A stretch of 64,000 nt of DNA, taken from assembly GCF_004342845.1 (NCBI RefSeq), contig NZ_SLXB01000002.1:1-64000 (forward strand), given 5' to 3'. A model generated the notes under the pieces. It worked only from the letters and a program-made list of their open reading frames with translations, had not been told where the DNA came from and made no database searches. The translations under genes and the position numbers were made by a program. This DNA is from Prevotella heparinolytica. Its GTDB lineage: Bacteria > Bacteroidota > Bacteroidia > Bacteroidales > Bacteroidaceae. Shown one piece after another: positions 26,938 to 35,250 of this stretch (position 1 is the stretch's first letter; every line of letters starts with the position of its first letter).

Positions 26938-27465
26938 CTATTCAGAAATTTTGTCTTGATAAGAAATCGTTTTTGGGGCAACCATTGTGAGGTTGCCCTC
27001 TACTTCTTCGTAAAATTTGATTCGCATACTTTTCCGAGAAGCAACTGATTCTAATATCGTATTTGCAATTTTTTCGATCAGTAGTTTTAAGTTATCTCGT
27101 TGCTGAATTTCGCAATCCCATACGGTTAAAATTTTCCATCCCATTGATAAAATTTGAATAGCATTGTTTTTATCTCGCTCTTTGTTTTTTGCAATTTTTT
27201 TTACCCAATAATCGGTATTTGTCTTAGGAATATGCGAGTCTATACAACCAATATCGTGCCCATGCCAAAAACAACCATGAACAAATATTACTATTTTATA
27301 TTTAGGAAAAACAATGTCTGGTTTACCGGGTAGCTTTTTATAATTAATCCGGTAACGGAAGCCTTTAGCAAAAAGGGCTTTCCGCAAGATTATTTCCGGC
27401 TTAGTGTTCTTCGACGGAATTTTCGACATTACTTCCGAACGTTTCTTTTTATCCCAAATATCCAT
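26938..27465 (-). CDS. vsr: Very-short-patch-repair (Vsr) endonuclease
   Basis: 175 residues. Vsr signature: MSKIPSKNTKPEIILRKALF, GKPDIVFPKYKIVIFVHGCFWHGHDI and an SMGWKILTVWDCEI strand. The enzyme nicks beside T in T:G mismatches left by deamination of methylated cytosine. The C-terminal 40 residues go beyond the usual end of the family. Its own promoter lies on the minus strand, convergent with the methyltransferase operon. Confidence 0.93.
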   Translation of the reverse strand: MDIWDKKKRSEVMSKIPSKNTKPEIILRKALFAKGFRYRINYKKLPGKPDIVFPKYKIVIFVHGCFWHGHDIGCIDSHIPKTNTDYWVKKIAKNKERDKNNAIQILSMGWKILTVWDCEIQQRDNLKLLIEKIANTILESVASRKSMRIKFYEEVEGNLTMVAPKTISYQDKISE

Positions 27466-27490
27466 TTGTTACTGACTTAACAACACATTA

Positions 27491-27521
27491 CAAAGATAGA
27501 AAAACTATTGTTTTGTGTCAA
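27491..27521 (-). promoter_or_regulatory. Promoter of vsr
   Basis: On the minus strand, TTG (27519-27521), a 20-bp spacer and TATCTTTG (27491-27498), 25 bp before the start codon. Confidence 0.7.
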
Positions 27522-27580
27522 CAATCAATGAGAAACATTTTTGATGACTGCCGCCACATCTCGGCAAGAGTGATATACTT

Positions 27581-29593
27581 CTACGAAGCCTCTTGTTGCA
27601 GCAAGTGTTGTAAATCCGGATCATTTTTTATCCGTTCTAACTCGTCGGTAACGATTTGTTTCGTTTCCTCCTTGATGCGATTGTAGTTAAGTTGTATCTG
27701 CTCTTTCATGCGGTCTGTCCCGTTCTCATCCGTAAAATCAGTGATAACAGGAATAGGTTGATAAGCCTTTGTTTCGGCTGTGACTTTTGCGTTATCCACT
27801 ACAATCTCACAGTGGAAAATTTTCTGCTCAATACGCTCATCAAAGTTGTCGGCCACTGCTCCGACAAACATTCCTTGTGTAAGGTTGGATATTTTCGATG
27901 CCGGTATCAGGCTGTCCATTTGTGTAGAGATGGAAGTCGTTTTATCGCTTCGGGTAATACTCATGCTCTGCCGTTTCTGAAGCACTTTTCCGAAACGTTC
28001 CGATAATGTTTTCGCCGTTTCACTGACCACCTGACCGGAGAAGATGTTACCAACCGTATTTTCAATAACCTTACTCTCTTTATCTCCATAATCGCGTCGC
28101 AACTGGCTGAAATCCTGAAAGCCCAGTAACACCGCAACTTTGTTGCTTCGGGCGGTAGCAATCAGATTATCCAATCCCTTGAAGAAGATGGTCGGCAACT
28201 CATCGATGATGACCGAACTTTTCAATCGCCCCTTTTTATTGATGAGTTTTACAATCCGGCTATTGTACAGGCCCAATGCCGCCGAGTAGATATTCTGACG
28301 GTCGGGGTTGTTGCCGACAACTAAAATCTTCGGGTCTTCCGGATTGTTGATGTCAAGGGTAAATTCATCGCCGCTCATTACCCAATATAACTGGGGCGAA
28401 ATCATTCGGGAGAGTGGGATTTTTGCACTCGCAATCTGCCCCATCAGTTGGTCTGCGGCGCCACCTAACCAAGCATCCATAAAAGGGCTCAAGTAGTTTT
28501 CCAGTTCAGGGTAAGAAGTCAAAATGGGGAAAATGTCTTCATACCTCTTGTTCAGAAACTCAATGGCATGCGGGAACGTGCAGTACTTGCCATCCTGATA
28601 AATGCGCAAAAACCAGATAATAGCCGCAAAAAGGATAATCGGGCTCTCCACGAAGAAATCACCCTGCTTCTGTACCCAGTTCTTGTTCAGGTTCAGCATA
28701 ATAGTAAAACTCGATTCGTAGGCATCACTAATGTCCTCCATAAACGAAGGGTTGATGGGATTGCAACGGTGAGAACGGGCCGGATCATCAAAGTTTATCA
28801 CATAAAAAGTAGGAACTTTTTTGTATCCTGCCTGATGATTTAGTAAATGATTGTAGGTAATCATGGAAAGATCGGGAAACTTAAAGTCGTACACGTACAT
28901 CGAAAAACCTTTCTCAATTTGTTGTTTGATGTACTGATTCACTACGGCATACGACTTTCCACTACCCGGAGTGCCTAACACGATGCTTGCTCGAAACGGA
29001 TTCACTACATTTATCCAGCCACGCCATTGCTTTTTCCTGTACCAGAACTTGGTCGGCAGGTTTACGGAGTACTCATTTTGCAACAGCCGTGTTTCCTGCA
29101 TAAAACTCTCGTTTTCGGTATTGAAAACATCGTCCATCAGGTTGTTTTTGAGCAGCCGGCTCATCCACAGCCCTCCTACCAACAGAAAAAGATAGCCCGT
29201 TGCTGTCGTCAAGATATACAATCCGGAGGTTGCTGTTGGTGTCAAAGGCAAATCGAGTATCCACCAGTTCATAAAGAAAAGGAGAAAGCCGATGGTCAGA
29301 AACACGTAGATTTTCGGCCACGTAACCTTTTCCTCTTTAACGCCCTTTGTCCCTAAGCAGGAAAGGGCAAGAAAGACAACGGCAAACAGCTTTGTATAAA
29401 GAATGTTGTCGAACAATCCGGCTGTACGGTTAAAGTTTAACAGTATCTTATCCACAACAGTAATGCCGATATTCCATTCCTTCAGGGCGTAATAGCAGAA
29501 CCAATAGATATTTATCACCACGAACAAAATGCTTATCGCTCGCATAAATTCCATAACTTTGGAAAGTCCTCTCAAATCGTCTTCTTGTTGCAT
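27581..29593 (-). CDS. mobC: Type IV coupling protein MobC (TraG/VirD4-like)
   Basis: 670 residues. The N-terminal 150 residues hold several membrane segments including the YWFCY motif (NIYWFCYYALKEW) that names the Bacteroidetes coupling-protein domain. Walker A is GTPGSGKSYAV near residue 207; a Walker-B-like SSVIIDELPTIFF follows. The protein recruits the relaxase-DNA complex to the Tra channel. It is separated from mobB/mobA by foreign DNA, including the TIR/Fpg cassette and an insertion sequence. A variant of the CCACTAAAAA motif (CCACTCAAAA) lies about 20 nt before the start. Confidence 0.92.
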   Translation of the reverse strand: MQQEDDLRGLSKVMEFMRAISILFVVINIYWFCYYALKEWNIGITVVDKILLNFNRTAGLFDNILYTKLFAVVFLALSCLGTKGVKEEKVTWPKIYVFLTIGFLLFFMNWWILDLPLTPTATSGLYILTTATGYLFLLVGGLWMSRLLKNNLMDDVFNTENESFMQETRLLQNEYSVNLPTKFWYRKKQWRGWINVVNPFRASIVLGTPGSGKSYAVVNQYIKQQIEKGFSMYVYDFKFPDLSMITYNHLLNHQAGYKKVPTFYVINFDDPARSHRCNPINPSFMEDISDAYESSFTIMLNLNKNWVQKQGDFFVESPIILFAAIIWFLRIYQDGKYCTFPHAIEFLNKRYEDIFPILTSYPELENYLSPFMDAWLGGAADQLMGQIASAKIPLSRMISPQLYWVMSGDEFTLDINNPEDPKILVVGNNPDRQNIYSAALGLYNSRIVKLINKKGRLKSSVIIDELPTIFFKGLDNLIATARSNKVAVLLGFQDFSQLRRDYGDKESKVIENTVGNIFSGQVVSETAKTLSERFGKVLQKRQSMSITRSDKTTSISTQMDSLIPASKISNLTQGMFVGAVADNFDERIEQKIFHCEIVVDNAKVTAETKAYQPIPVITDFTDENGTDRMKEQIQLNYNRIKEETKQIVTDELERIKNDPDLQHLLQQEAS

Positions 29594-29759
29594 AATGGGA
29601 GTGTAAGATGTTTTGAGTGGCGAAATTAGAGAGAAGATTTGATTTTGTTCTTCTGATAAAATGAGTTGGCTGTGTGTGGCGTTGGTTTGGCATCAAAGAG
29701 AAATGTTTCTGAAACAATAAATTTCTCCTCTTGAGTGATGTTTAAATCAAAAAAAATTA

Positions 29760-29767
29760 TAGCTTTG
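29760..29767 (+). promoter_or_regulatory. -7 box TAGCTTTG of the TIR/Fpg operon
   Basis: TAnnTTTG match 59 bp before the start of the TIR-like gene. A TTG upstream is not at ideal spacing. Confidence 0.45.
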
Positions 29768-29826
29768 CACCTGATTCTTGGTTGTAATGTTATATATAAG
29801 ATGAAGAACTATACAATAAATAACTG

Positions 29827-30834
29827 ATGAACGTCAGGCCCAAAATATTTATTGGCTCTTCTGTAGAAGGAATTGACTTTGCTGAAGCTATACAGCAAAA
29901 TTTAGAGCAAGTTGCTGATACAACAGTTTGGAATCAAGGGATTTTTTCTTTGTCTAGTAATACTCTGACAGATTTGCTTAATTCTTTAGAGAAGCATGAC
30001 TTTGGAGTATTTATTTTCAAACCAGACGATAAAGCTTCAATAAGGAATAGAGAAGATCTTAATGTAATTAGAGACAATGTGATTTTCGAATTAGGCCTAT
30101 ATTTGGGGAAATTAGGCTCTGGTAGGGTATTTTACATGATACCTAAAGACTATCCTGATTTACACCTTCCTTCAGATTTATTGGGGGTAATTCCTGGAAC
30201 TTATGATTACGAGAGAGTTGCTCGGGATAATAATCTTAAAGCTATAGTTGCCCCTTTTTGCTCCGAGGTTAAGGCTTGTATTAAAAAAATGTTTTTTGCA
30301 AAACAAATTGGAGTAAAAAGAGCTGATTTTTTTAATGCTTTCACAAAAGACTTTGAGGAGATGCTTTATAAATCAAAAAAAATGAGGCTGTTTTTTATTC
30401 ATAGTAGACAATGGCGAGAAAACAATGAAAATGCCTTGCGATTATTTTTAAAGAATAAAGAAAATAAGCTATTGGTTTTTTTGCCCAATATTGAAAATGA
30501 GGAATTAATATCATATATAACAAAGAATTTTTCTGATGGGGATGTAATCATCCCTCTTATCCAGGATGCATATAGGTTCTTCCTAAGATTGAAAAAAGAT
30601 TTGGATGCTGATGTCGAAATAAGATGTTTCAACTACTTCCCTACTTATTCATTTTATTCCTTTGATGATGAGGCGATAGTGGCAATGTATCCAACAACAC
30701 AGAGAAAGAAAAATGTTCCAACATTTAGGATTTTTAAAGATTTGGTTTTTTGGGACTTTGTAGAGGATGACATTGATGAGTTGATTAAAAATTCTACGGG
30801 AATAAGCGAAACAATCATCAACCAATTAATTTAG
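29827..30834 (+). CDS. TIR-like nucleotide-binding protein with unknown C-terminal domain
   Basis: 335 residues. Residues 1-150 match the TIR-like nucleotide-binding family (PF10137 type): KIFIGSSVEGIDFAEAIQQNL, SLSSNTLTDLLNSLEKHDFGVFIF and RDNVIFELGLYLGKLGSGRVF. The Glu in FELG is the expected NAD-cleaving residue of these domains. Residues about 150-335 (RLFFIHSRQWRENNENALRLFL, then DVEIRCFNYFPTYSFYSFDDEAIVAMYP) are not recognised and may sense the trigger. It lies 5 bp before the Fpg/Nei-like gene and is clearly co-transcribed. Strongly AT-rich relative to the ICE core. Confidence 0.85.
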   Translation: MNVRPKIFIGSSVEGIDFAEAIQQNLEQVADTTVWNQGIFSLSSNTLTDLLNSLEKHDFGVFIFKPDDKASIRNREDLNVIRDNVIFELGLYLGKLGSGRVFYMIPKDYPDLHLPSDLLGVIPGTYDYERVARDNNLKAIVAPFCSEVKACIKKMFFAKQIGVKRADFFNAFTKDFEEMLYKSKKMRLFFIHSRQWRENNENALRLFLKNKENKLLVFLPNIENEELISYITKNFSDGDVIIPLIQDAYRFFLRLKKDLDADVEIRCFNYFPTYSFYSFDDEAIVAMYPTTQRKKNVPTFRIFKDLVFWDFVEDDIDELIKNSTGISETIINQLI

Positions 30835-30839
30835 TTATC

Positions 30840-31646
30840 ATGCCAGAATTACCAGATTTAGCTGTTATAAGCGAAAACTTACATAGGAAATTTGCCAACA
30901 AGAGAGTTTTGTCGTTTAATATTTACAAACAGTCAAAACTTAACACATCGGCATCCGATTTCAAAAATAATATAGAAGGACAATTACTAAAAAGCATCAC
31001 AAGAAGCGGCAAGGAGCTACGGTTAATGTTTTCGAACAATCATTCTTTAGGGATTCATTTAATGTTAAAGGGAGAAATTCATTTATTATCTGAGCCAAAT
31101 ATTAAACATAAAATATTTGATTTAGTTTTTGACTCAACAGATGAAACTTCTTTGTTCGGTGGAAATGAAGGTTTCTCAATTGTCGATACTATGGGGCAAG
31201 CAAGGCCTATTTTGAATCCCGCAACTTCCGATATTCCTGATGCGCTTGATAATAGTTTTAGTTCAGACTATTTGATGAAAATACTAAAGATGTCGAAAGG
31301 CAAAAATATAAAAAAAATACTACGAGATCAATCGGTGGTTAGAGGGATTGGTAATGCGTATATTGACGAAATATTATGGTCTGCAGGGATTTCCCCCCTA
31401 TCAGATGGGGATAAAATTCCGTTTAAATATATTGAAATTCTAATCAACTCTACAAAAAAAACTTTATCGGAGGCTATAGTTGAGATACAAAAAATAAATC
31501 CTAATATTATCTCTGGGGAAGAAAGATCTTTTTTAAAAATACATAATCCCAATAAAAGTCTATCACCAAATGGAGTTGCCATAGAAGTCATAGAAATCGA
31601 TAAGAAGAAAACTTATTTTACTAACGAACAGATTCTTTTTAAATAA
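30840..31646 (+). CDS. Fpg/Nei-family DNA glycosylase, zinc-finger Cys lost
   Basis: 268 residues. It starts MPELPD, so the catalytic Pro2 and Glu3 are present after Met removal. A conserved Lys occurs in RSGKEL. The H2TH domain is intact (LRDQSVVRGIGNAYIDEILWSAGISPLS), including the Asn of GIGN. At the C-terminus the zinc finger is replaced by HNPNKSLSPNGVAIEVIE...KKTYFTNEQ with none of the four Cys, like a zincless finger. It probably excises an altered base. Its pairing with a TIR-like gene suggests defence rather than housekeeping repair. Confidence 0.88.
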   Translation: MPELPDLAVISENLHRKFANKRVLSFNIYKQSKLNTSASDFKNNIEGQLLKSITRSGKELRLMFSNNHSLGIHLMLKGEIHLLSEPNIKHKIFDLVFDSTDETSLFGGNEGFSIVDTMGQARPILNPATSDIPDALDNSFSSDYLMKILKMSKGKNIKKILRDQSVVRGIGNAYIDEILWSAGISPLSDGDKIPFKYIEILINSTKKTLSEAIVEIQKINPNIISGEERSFLKIHNPNKSLSPNGVAIEVIEIDKKKTYFTNEQILFK

Positions 31647-31880
31647 TTAATCAACAAAAACTTGGCATTATTAAATTGCTATGTTTTTTAAGCATATAAA
31701 AAAAACACAACACACTTATAATAAACAAGTTTATTTCTTGATAAAATCAAAAACTACACACTAAATTTAATAATATGGCTATAAGATATTTATTTTTCAA
31801 TGGATTTACTACTAAATTAAATAGGAATGACTTGTTGTTAACCCTATAATAGTCGTTAGTGCTTATTTTTCTAACGACAG
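31647..31880. other. AT-rich gap after the glycosylase gene
   Basis: No convincing gene. A 24-codon frame (31775-31849) is followed at once by a perfect 8-bp hairpin GTCGTTAG / CTAACGAC (31852-31878). I see no evidence that it is translated. Confidence 0.4.
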
Positions 31881-32068
31881 TCATGTTATTAGAGATTTAT
31901 TTTGTAATCCTCTTAATATCTGACACTTGCACTCCAGCAAAAGATAACATCGGCCTCCTAATTTCATCTCACCAATCGGGTGATGCGAAGTCCAAGCATA
32001 TTCCATACGTAACTCTTTTACCTCGGAAGCAATAAGTAGTTCCTTGATTCTATAAGCTAATTGATAAA

Positions 32069-32206
32069 TATCATAAGTTCGTTGACACTTTTGTATCATA
32101 AGTTCGTTTACATCTAAGTGTGTAAATTATATCATAAGTTCGTTGACGGTTTAATTACCAATTTGTATCACGAGTTCGTTTACCCGAACTTAAAAAGTTC
32201 TTTGAC
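32069..32206 (+). repeat. Left-end repeats of the insertion sequence
   Basis: Copies at 32069-32086, 32092-32111, 32128-32147 and 32164-32183 share ATCAtAAGTTCGTTkAC; a degenerate one is at 32191-32206. They probably bind the transposase and may also control its promoter. Confidence 0.8.
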
Positions 32207-32242
32207 CCACTGTTTACATTAATTGTTTATAGTAAAAAAACT

Positions 32243-33409
32243 ATGAACAATAAAGAAGAAGAAATTTTAAGAAAACAAGCCATTGTCCTTCACTTGCAAG
32301 GCCTGTCTGTACAGGAAATAAGTTCACAATTGAATCGCAGTCGTCAATGGGTGTACAAATGGATTAAACGGCATTCGGCATCACCGGAGAAAGAGAATTG
32401 GCATCAGGCCCATTCCAATGCCCCAAAGAATATTAGAAACCGCATTCCTAATGAAACGGAAACGGCCATTATCAACATCCGCAAGGAACTTGAGTCAAAC
32501 CCTTACCATCAGAACGGAGCCGTCAATATCTTTTACAAGTTGAATGAGACGGGGATAAAACCACCCTCTACGGCCACCATCAACCGGGTCATCAAACGCA
32601 ACGGACTGCAAAACAAATCACGCGGCAAGATGCGGAAAAACGCAGAATATCCGTCAAGTTTCATTAATGTACAACAAATGGATTTAATCGGTCCTTGCTA
32701 CCTGAAAGGTGGATTTAAATTTTACTTTTACTCGATAATGGATGTGGAAACCCACCATGCGGAAGTTTATCCGGTCAAAAACAAATCGGCGAAAAGCATT
32801 GTTCCCTGCCTGATAGATTTTGGGGAGAATTTTCAGTTACCCGATTTTTTGCAAATGGACAACGAGCTTTCTTTCAGGGGAAGCAACAAACATCCCAGGA
32901 GTTTGGGGCTATTGCTTAAAGTGGCACTTTCGTACGGAGTTACGCCCGTTTTCATTCCTCCGGCAGAGCCTTGGCGAAATGGCGTTATTGAGAAGTTTAA
33001 TCACAACGTGGAGAAACGCTTTTTTGCTTCACGCATTTTTTCCGGTTTTGAGGAAATCAAAGATGAAGCTGCAACTTTCAGTAACTTCCACAACGCCAAT
33101 CACCGCTATGGGTGCATCCGGAACCGAACTCCGAATCAAGTGACTGATCCGCCTGAAAAACGATGGAAACTATCACGGAAAATTGACTTGAATGCCAAAA
33201 TTCCTGTCGAGGAAGGTTCCCTGATTTTTATCCGCTTTATACGAAGCGATTTAAAATTACGTATCCTTGATGCTGTTTTCATCGTAAACGAGGAATTGAA
33301 ATATTCGTATGTTATGGCTGAAATCATCTTGGATAAATTTGTTCTGGTGGTTTCTCGAAACCATATAATATTTCATTATTTCCCCTTTGCTATGAATCTT
33401 CCAAAGTAA
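32243..33409 (+). CDS. DDE transposase (IS481-like, rve core)
   Basis: 388 residues. The N-terminal HTH reads LHLQGLSVQEISSQLNRSRQWVYKWIKRH. The integrase core shows the three acidic residues: QMDLIGP near residue 148, LQMDNELSFRG near 205 and PWRNGVIEKFNHNVEKRFF near 245. The C-terminal part is strand-rich. It is an intact transposase and should be able to move this element. Its length exceeds that of short IS481 members. Confidence 0.9.
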   Translation: MNNKEEEILRKQAIVLHLQGLSVQEISSQLNRSRQWVYKWIKRHSASPEKENWHQAHSNAPKNIRNRIPNETETAIINIRKELESNPYHQNGAVNIFYKLNETGIKPPSTATINRVIKRNGLQNKSRGKMRKNAEYPSSFINVQQMDLIGPCYLKGGFKFYFYSIMDVETHHAEVYPVKNKSAKSIVPCLIDFGENFQLPDFLQMDNELSFRGSNKHPRSLGLLLKVALSYGVTPVFIPPAEPWRNGVIEKFNHNVEKRFFASRIFSGFEEIKDEAATFSNFHNANHRYGCIRNRTPNQVTDPPEKRWKLSRKIDLNAKIPVEEGSLIFIRFIRSDLKLRILDAVFIVNEELKYSYVMAEIILDKFVLVVSRNHIIFHYFPFAMNLPK

Positions 33410-33416
33410 ACAATAT

Positions 33417-33530
33417 GTCAACGAACTCCTGATATTTTAGACGCCCTAATGGGCGGCCAACCCCATGGGGTTGTAAACGAACTGCTGATACACTTTTGTC
33501 GCTTAAAAATGTCAACGAACTGCTGATACA
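33417..33530 (-). repeat. Right-end inverted repeats and hairpins of the insertion sequence
   Basis: Inverted copies at 33417-33434, 33473-33492 and 33511-33530 (consensus GTmAACGAACTsCTGATACA). Two tandem hairpins lie between the first two: CGCCC-TAAT-GGGCG (33442-33455) and CAACCCCATGGGGTTG (33458-33473), likely terminating the transposase transcript. Confidence 0.8.
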
Positions 33531-33585
33531 TAACAGCTAATCTTTAATGACCAATCTGAGTTAAAAAACATATTACAGATTATTT

Positions 33586-34809
33586 TCACACCTGCCTCCC
33601 ATACCTCCGTTTTTTCTTTTTCTTCCGGTATGGGAAAGGCAGCTCTTCTTTGGGGTGGTACTCCGGCTCCGGGGAAAGCATGGAAAACAGACCTCCTGCA
33701 CCCCATTCGGACGTGTGATAAATATCCGAAAGCCGGATAGGGCAGGCCGCATTCTCCGCTTGTTCCTGCTTACCACCGTATAACTCGTTGAAGATATTGG
33801 CGGAATACTCCTTGCCCAATCGGGAACCATTCAATACGGTACGGGTAGTATGATCTATGAAAGTTGCCCCATAAATCCGCCCTTCATCGTTCCGCCTGAA
33901 TAGTACATCAATACCCTGCTGCCTTAGTTTCGCTCGGAACTCGCTTTCACTGGGGCTACTTTGTTTGGCTTCCAATACCGCTTGGAGGGTATGCAGCTTT
34001 AACCGTTGATTTTTGATGCGTCCGGCAGATGTTGCCATCCGTTTCTCCAATCCGTCATATCCGACAGATTTACCGAATAGGGAAGACTTTATCGGATTGC
34101 CAACCTTGTTTCCTTCGCTGTCCAACGCCGAATAGAGCAATCCCCGGTAAGGCTTTCCTTTTACTTCGCCTTTAAGTTCTTCCACGTGGATGTTGTACAG
34201 AGAAAGAAGCGCCTTGTATTCGCCCATCGATTGAAAGTGGTACATGGCGGCCAACGGTTTGATGACCGATGCCATCTGCTTTTTCAGATTCCCCCGCGAA
34301 ACATCGACCGACGTTAATTCCCATTGCTCGGAATGCTTTTGTCCTTCCGCCGGATGGAGGTTATATTTGCGTTCCAGCTGTTCCGTAATCCGCTTACTTC
34401 GCTCATGTTCGCGATAATCGTTAATCTTCTTTCCGTTACTGTCTACCCGGAGCGAAACGATGTGGATATGTTCCCGCCCGATATCCTCGTGCTTAAAAAT
34501 CAGATAAGGCTGATTCCCATATCCGAGCCGTTGCATATACTCGTGTCCGATATCCGCGAGTTGGTCGTCCGACAGACGGTCGTCGGGATGCGGATTGATG
34601 GAAACATGAAAGACCGGTTTCTCGGTACGGAAGTGTGCCGGAACAAACTGCATAAAATCGTTCATACACTCCGAAATGCTGAACGCTCCGTCGGCAGGTT
34701 CAAAGACCAGACGCGAGCCGAGCACTTTGCCTAATCCCTCGTCCACCTTTTCCTGATTGTAAGCCAGTGCCCCGTACAGATTGCTACCGATATTTATTTT
34801 TGCGACCAT
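33586..34809 (-). CDS. mobB: Relaxase MobB
   Basis: 407 residues. Relaxase/mobilisation nuclease domain in the first 200 residues: MVAKINIGSNLYGALAYNQEKV, HVSINPHPDDRLSD and the metal-binding HxH motif in HEDIGREHIHIVSLRVD near residues 107-122. The catalytic Tyr is probably in the N-terminal ALAYNQEK. It nicks oriT and covalently attaches to the transferred strand. It overlaps mobA by 16 bp. The C-terminus is basic (RKKKKKRRYGRQV). CTnDOT naming (mobA accessory, mobB relaxase, mobC coupling) is used. Confidence 0.92.
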   Translation of the reverse strand: MVAKINIGSNLYGALAYNQEKVDEGLGKVLGSRLVFEPADGAFSISECMNDFMQFVPAHFRTEKPVFHVSINPHPDDRLSDDQLADIGHEYMQRLGYGNQPYLIFKHEDIGREHIHIVSLRVDSNGKKINDYREHERSKRITEQLERKYNLHPAEGQKHSEQWELTSVDVSRGNLKKQMASVIKPLAAMYHFQSMGEYKALLSLYNIHVEELKGEVKGKPYRGLLYSALDSEGNKVGNPIKSSLFGKSVGYDGLEKRMATSAGRIKNQRLKLHTLQAVLEAKQSSPSESEFRAKLRQQGIDVLFRRNDEGRIYGATFIDHTTRTVLNGSRLGKEYSANIFNELYGGKQEQAENAACPIRLSDIYHTSEWGAGGLFSMLSPEPEYHPKEELPFPYRKKKKKRRYGRQV

Positions 34810-35231
34810 TGCTCTTTACACGCTTCCGATAAGGCCAAGACTTCCCGGCCGATCTCCGCCAAATCGACCGTCGCTTTCTCCAATTTATAGAGCAAGGCCA
34901 ACGCTTTCTTCTCCGAAAAATGGCTGTGCAACTCCTTTACCACTTGGTTGTAATTCACCCCGACGGAGCGAAACTGCGCGTAAAAAGAGGAGAGCTTGGT
35001 CGCATATTCCATAATGGCACGGTCGTGTTTGATGACCCGGAACTCTTCCCCGAAGACACGGGCAGCGATAAAACGCGCTTTCGATTGCACTCCCGACTCC
35101 TCAAACAGTGTGAGGAAACGGGCATGTTCTTCAGCCGTAAAATTGACCGAGTAGCGGAAACGTGCCGGGTCGATTTTGGGATTTCTTCCGCCTTTGCCCC
35201 GTTTCGAGGGCTTACTTTTTTCTTCGTTCAT
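34794..35231 (-). CDS. mobA: Mobilisation accessory protein MobA
   Basis: 145 residues, basic N-terminus (SKRGKGGRNPKIDPARFRYSVNFTAEEHARFLTLFEESGVQ) with a ribbon-helix-helix-like start, then helical VGVNYNQVVKELHSHF. It matches relaxosome accessory proteins that bind oriT and position the relaxase. A CCACTAAAAA motif lies 9 nt before the start. Transcription likely comes from the -7 box at 35505-35512. Confidence 0.88.
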   Translation of the reverse strand: MNEEKSKPSKRGKGGRNPKIDPARFRYSVNFTAEEHARFLTLFEESGVQSKARFIAARVFGEEFRVIKHDRAIMEYATKLSSFYAQFRSVGVNYNQVVKELHSHFSEKKALALLYKLEKATVDLAEIGREVLALSEACKEQWSQK

Positions 35232-35240
35232 ACATTGGCC

Positions 35241-35250
35241 TTTTTAGTGG
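35241..35250 (-). promoter_or_regulatory. Leader motif CCACTAAAAA before mobA
   Basis: Minus-strand copy, 9 nt upstream of the mobA ATG. Confidence 0.45.

Larger units (their letters stand above)
32068..33529 (+). mobile_element. IS481-like insertion sequence, 1462 bp, ATAA target duplication
   Basis: Flanked by ATAA at 32064-32067 and 33530-33533. Ends begin ATATCATAAGTTCG and (inverted) GTATCAGCAGTTCG. The left end carries four direct copies of a 20-bp unit like TGTATCATAAGTTCGTTTAC and a weaker fifth; the right end carries three inverted copies. It encodes one DDE transposase and interrupts a small gene after mobB. Precise excision restores an open frame, which supports the boundaries. 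Confidence 0.85.
31881..33571 (-). pseudogene. 74-aa gene interrupted by an insertion sequence
   Basis: The right part (33571-33530) encodes MFFNSDWSLKISCY and the left part (32063-31881) continues QLAYRIKELLIASEVKEL to a TGA. Removing the insertion sequence and one ATAA copy joins them in frame (225 bp, 74 codons plus stop). The gene would begin 14 bp after the mobB stop, so it was probably the last gene of the mob operon. Product unknown; the sequence has charged helical segments and HHPIGEMKLGGRCYLLLECKC. Confidence 0.8.

Noticed and set aside
31775..31849. 24-codon frame followed by a hairpin
   Set aside because: Too short, no promoter, and no recognisable sequence; the hairpin alone is not evidence for a gene.
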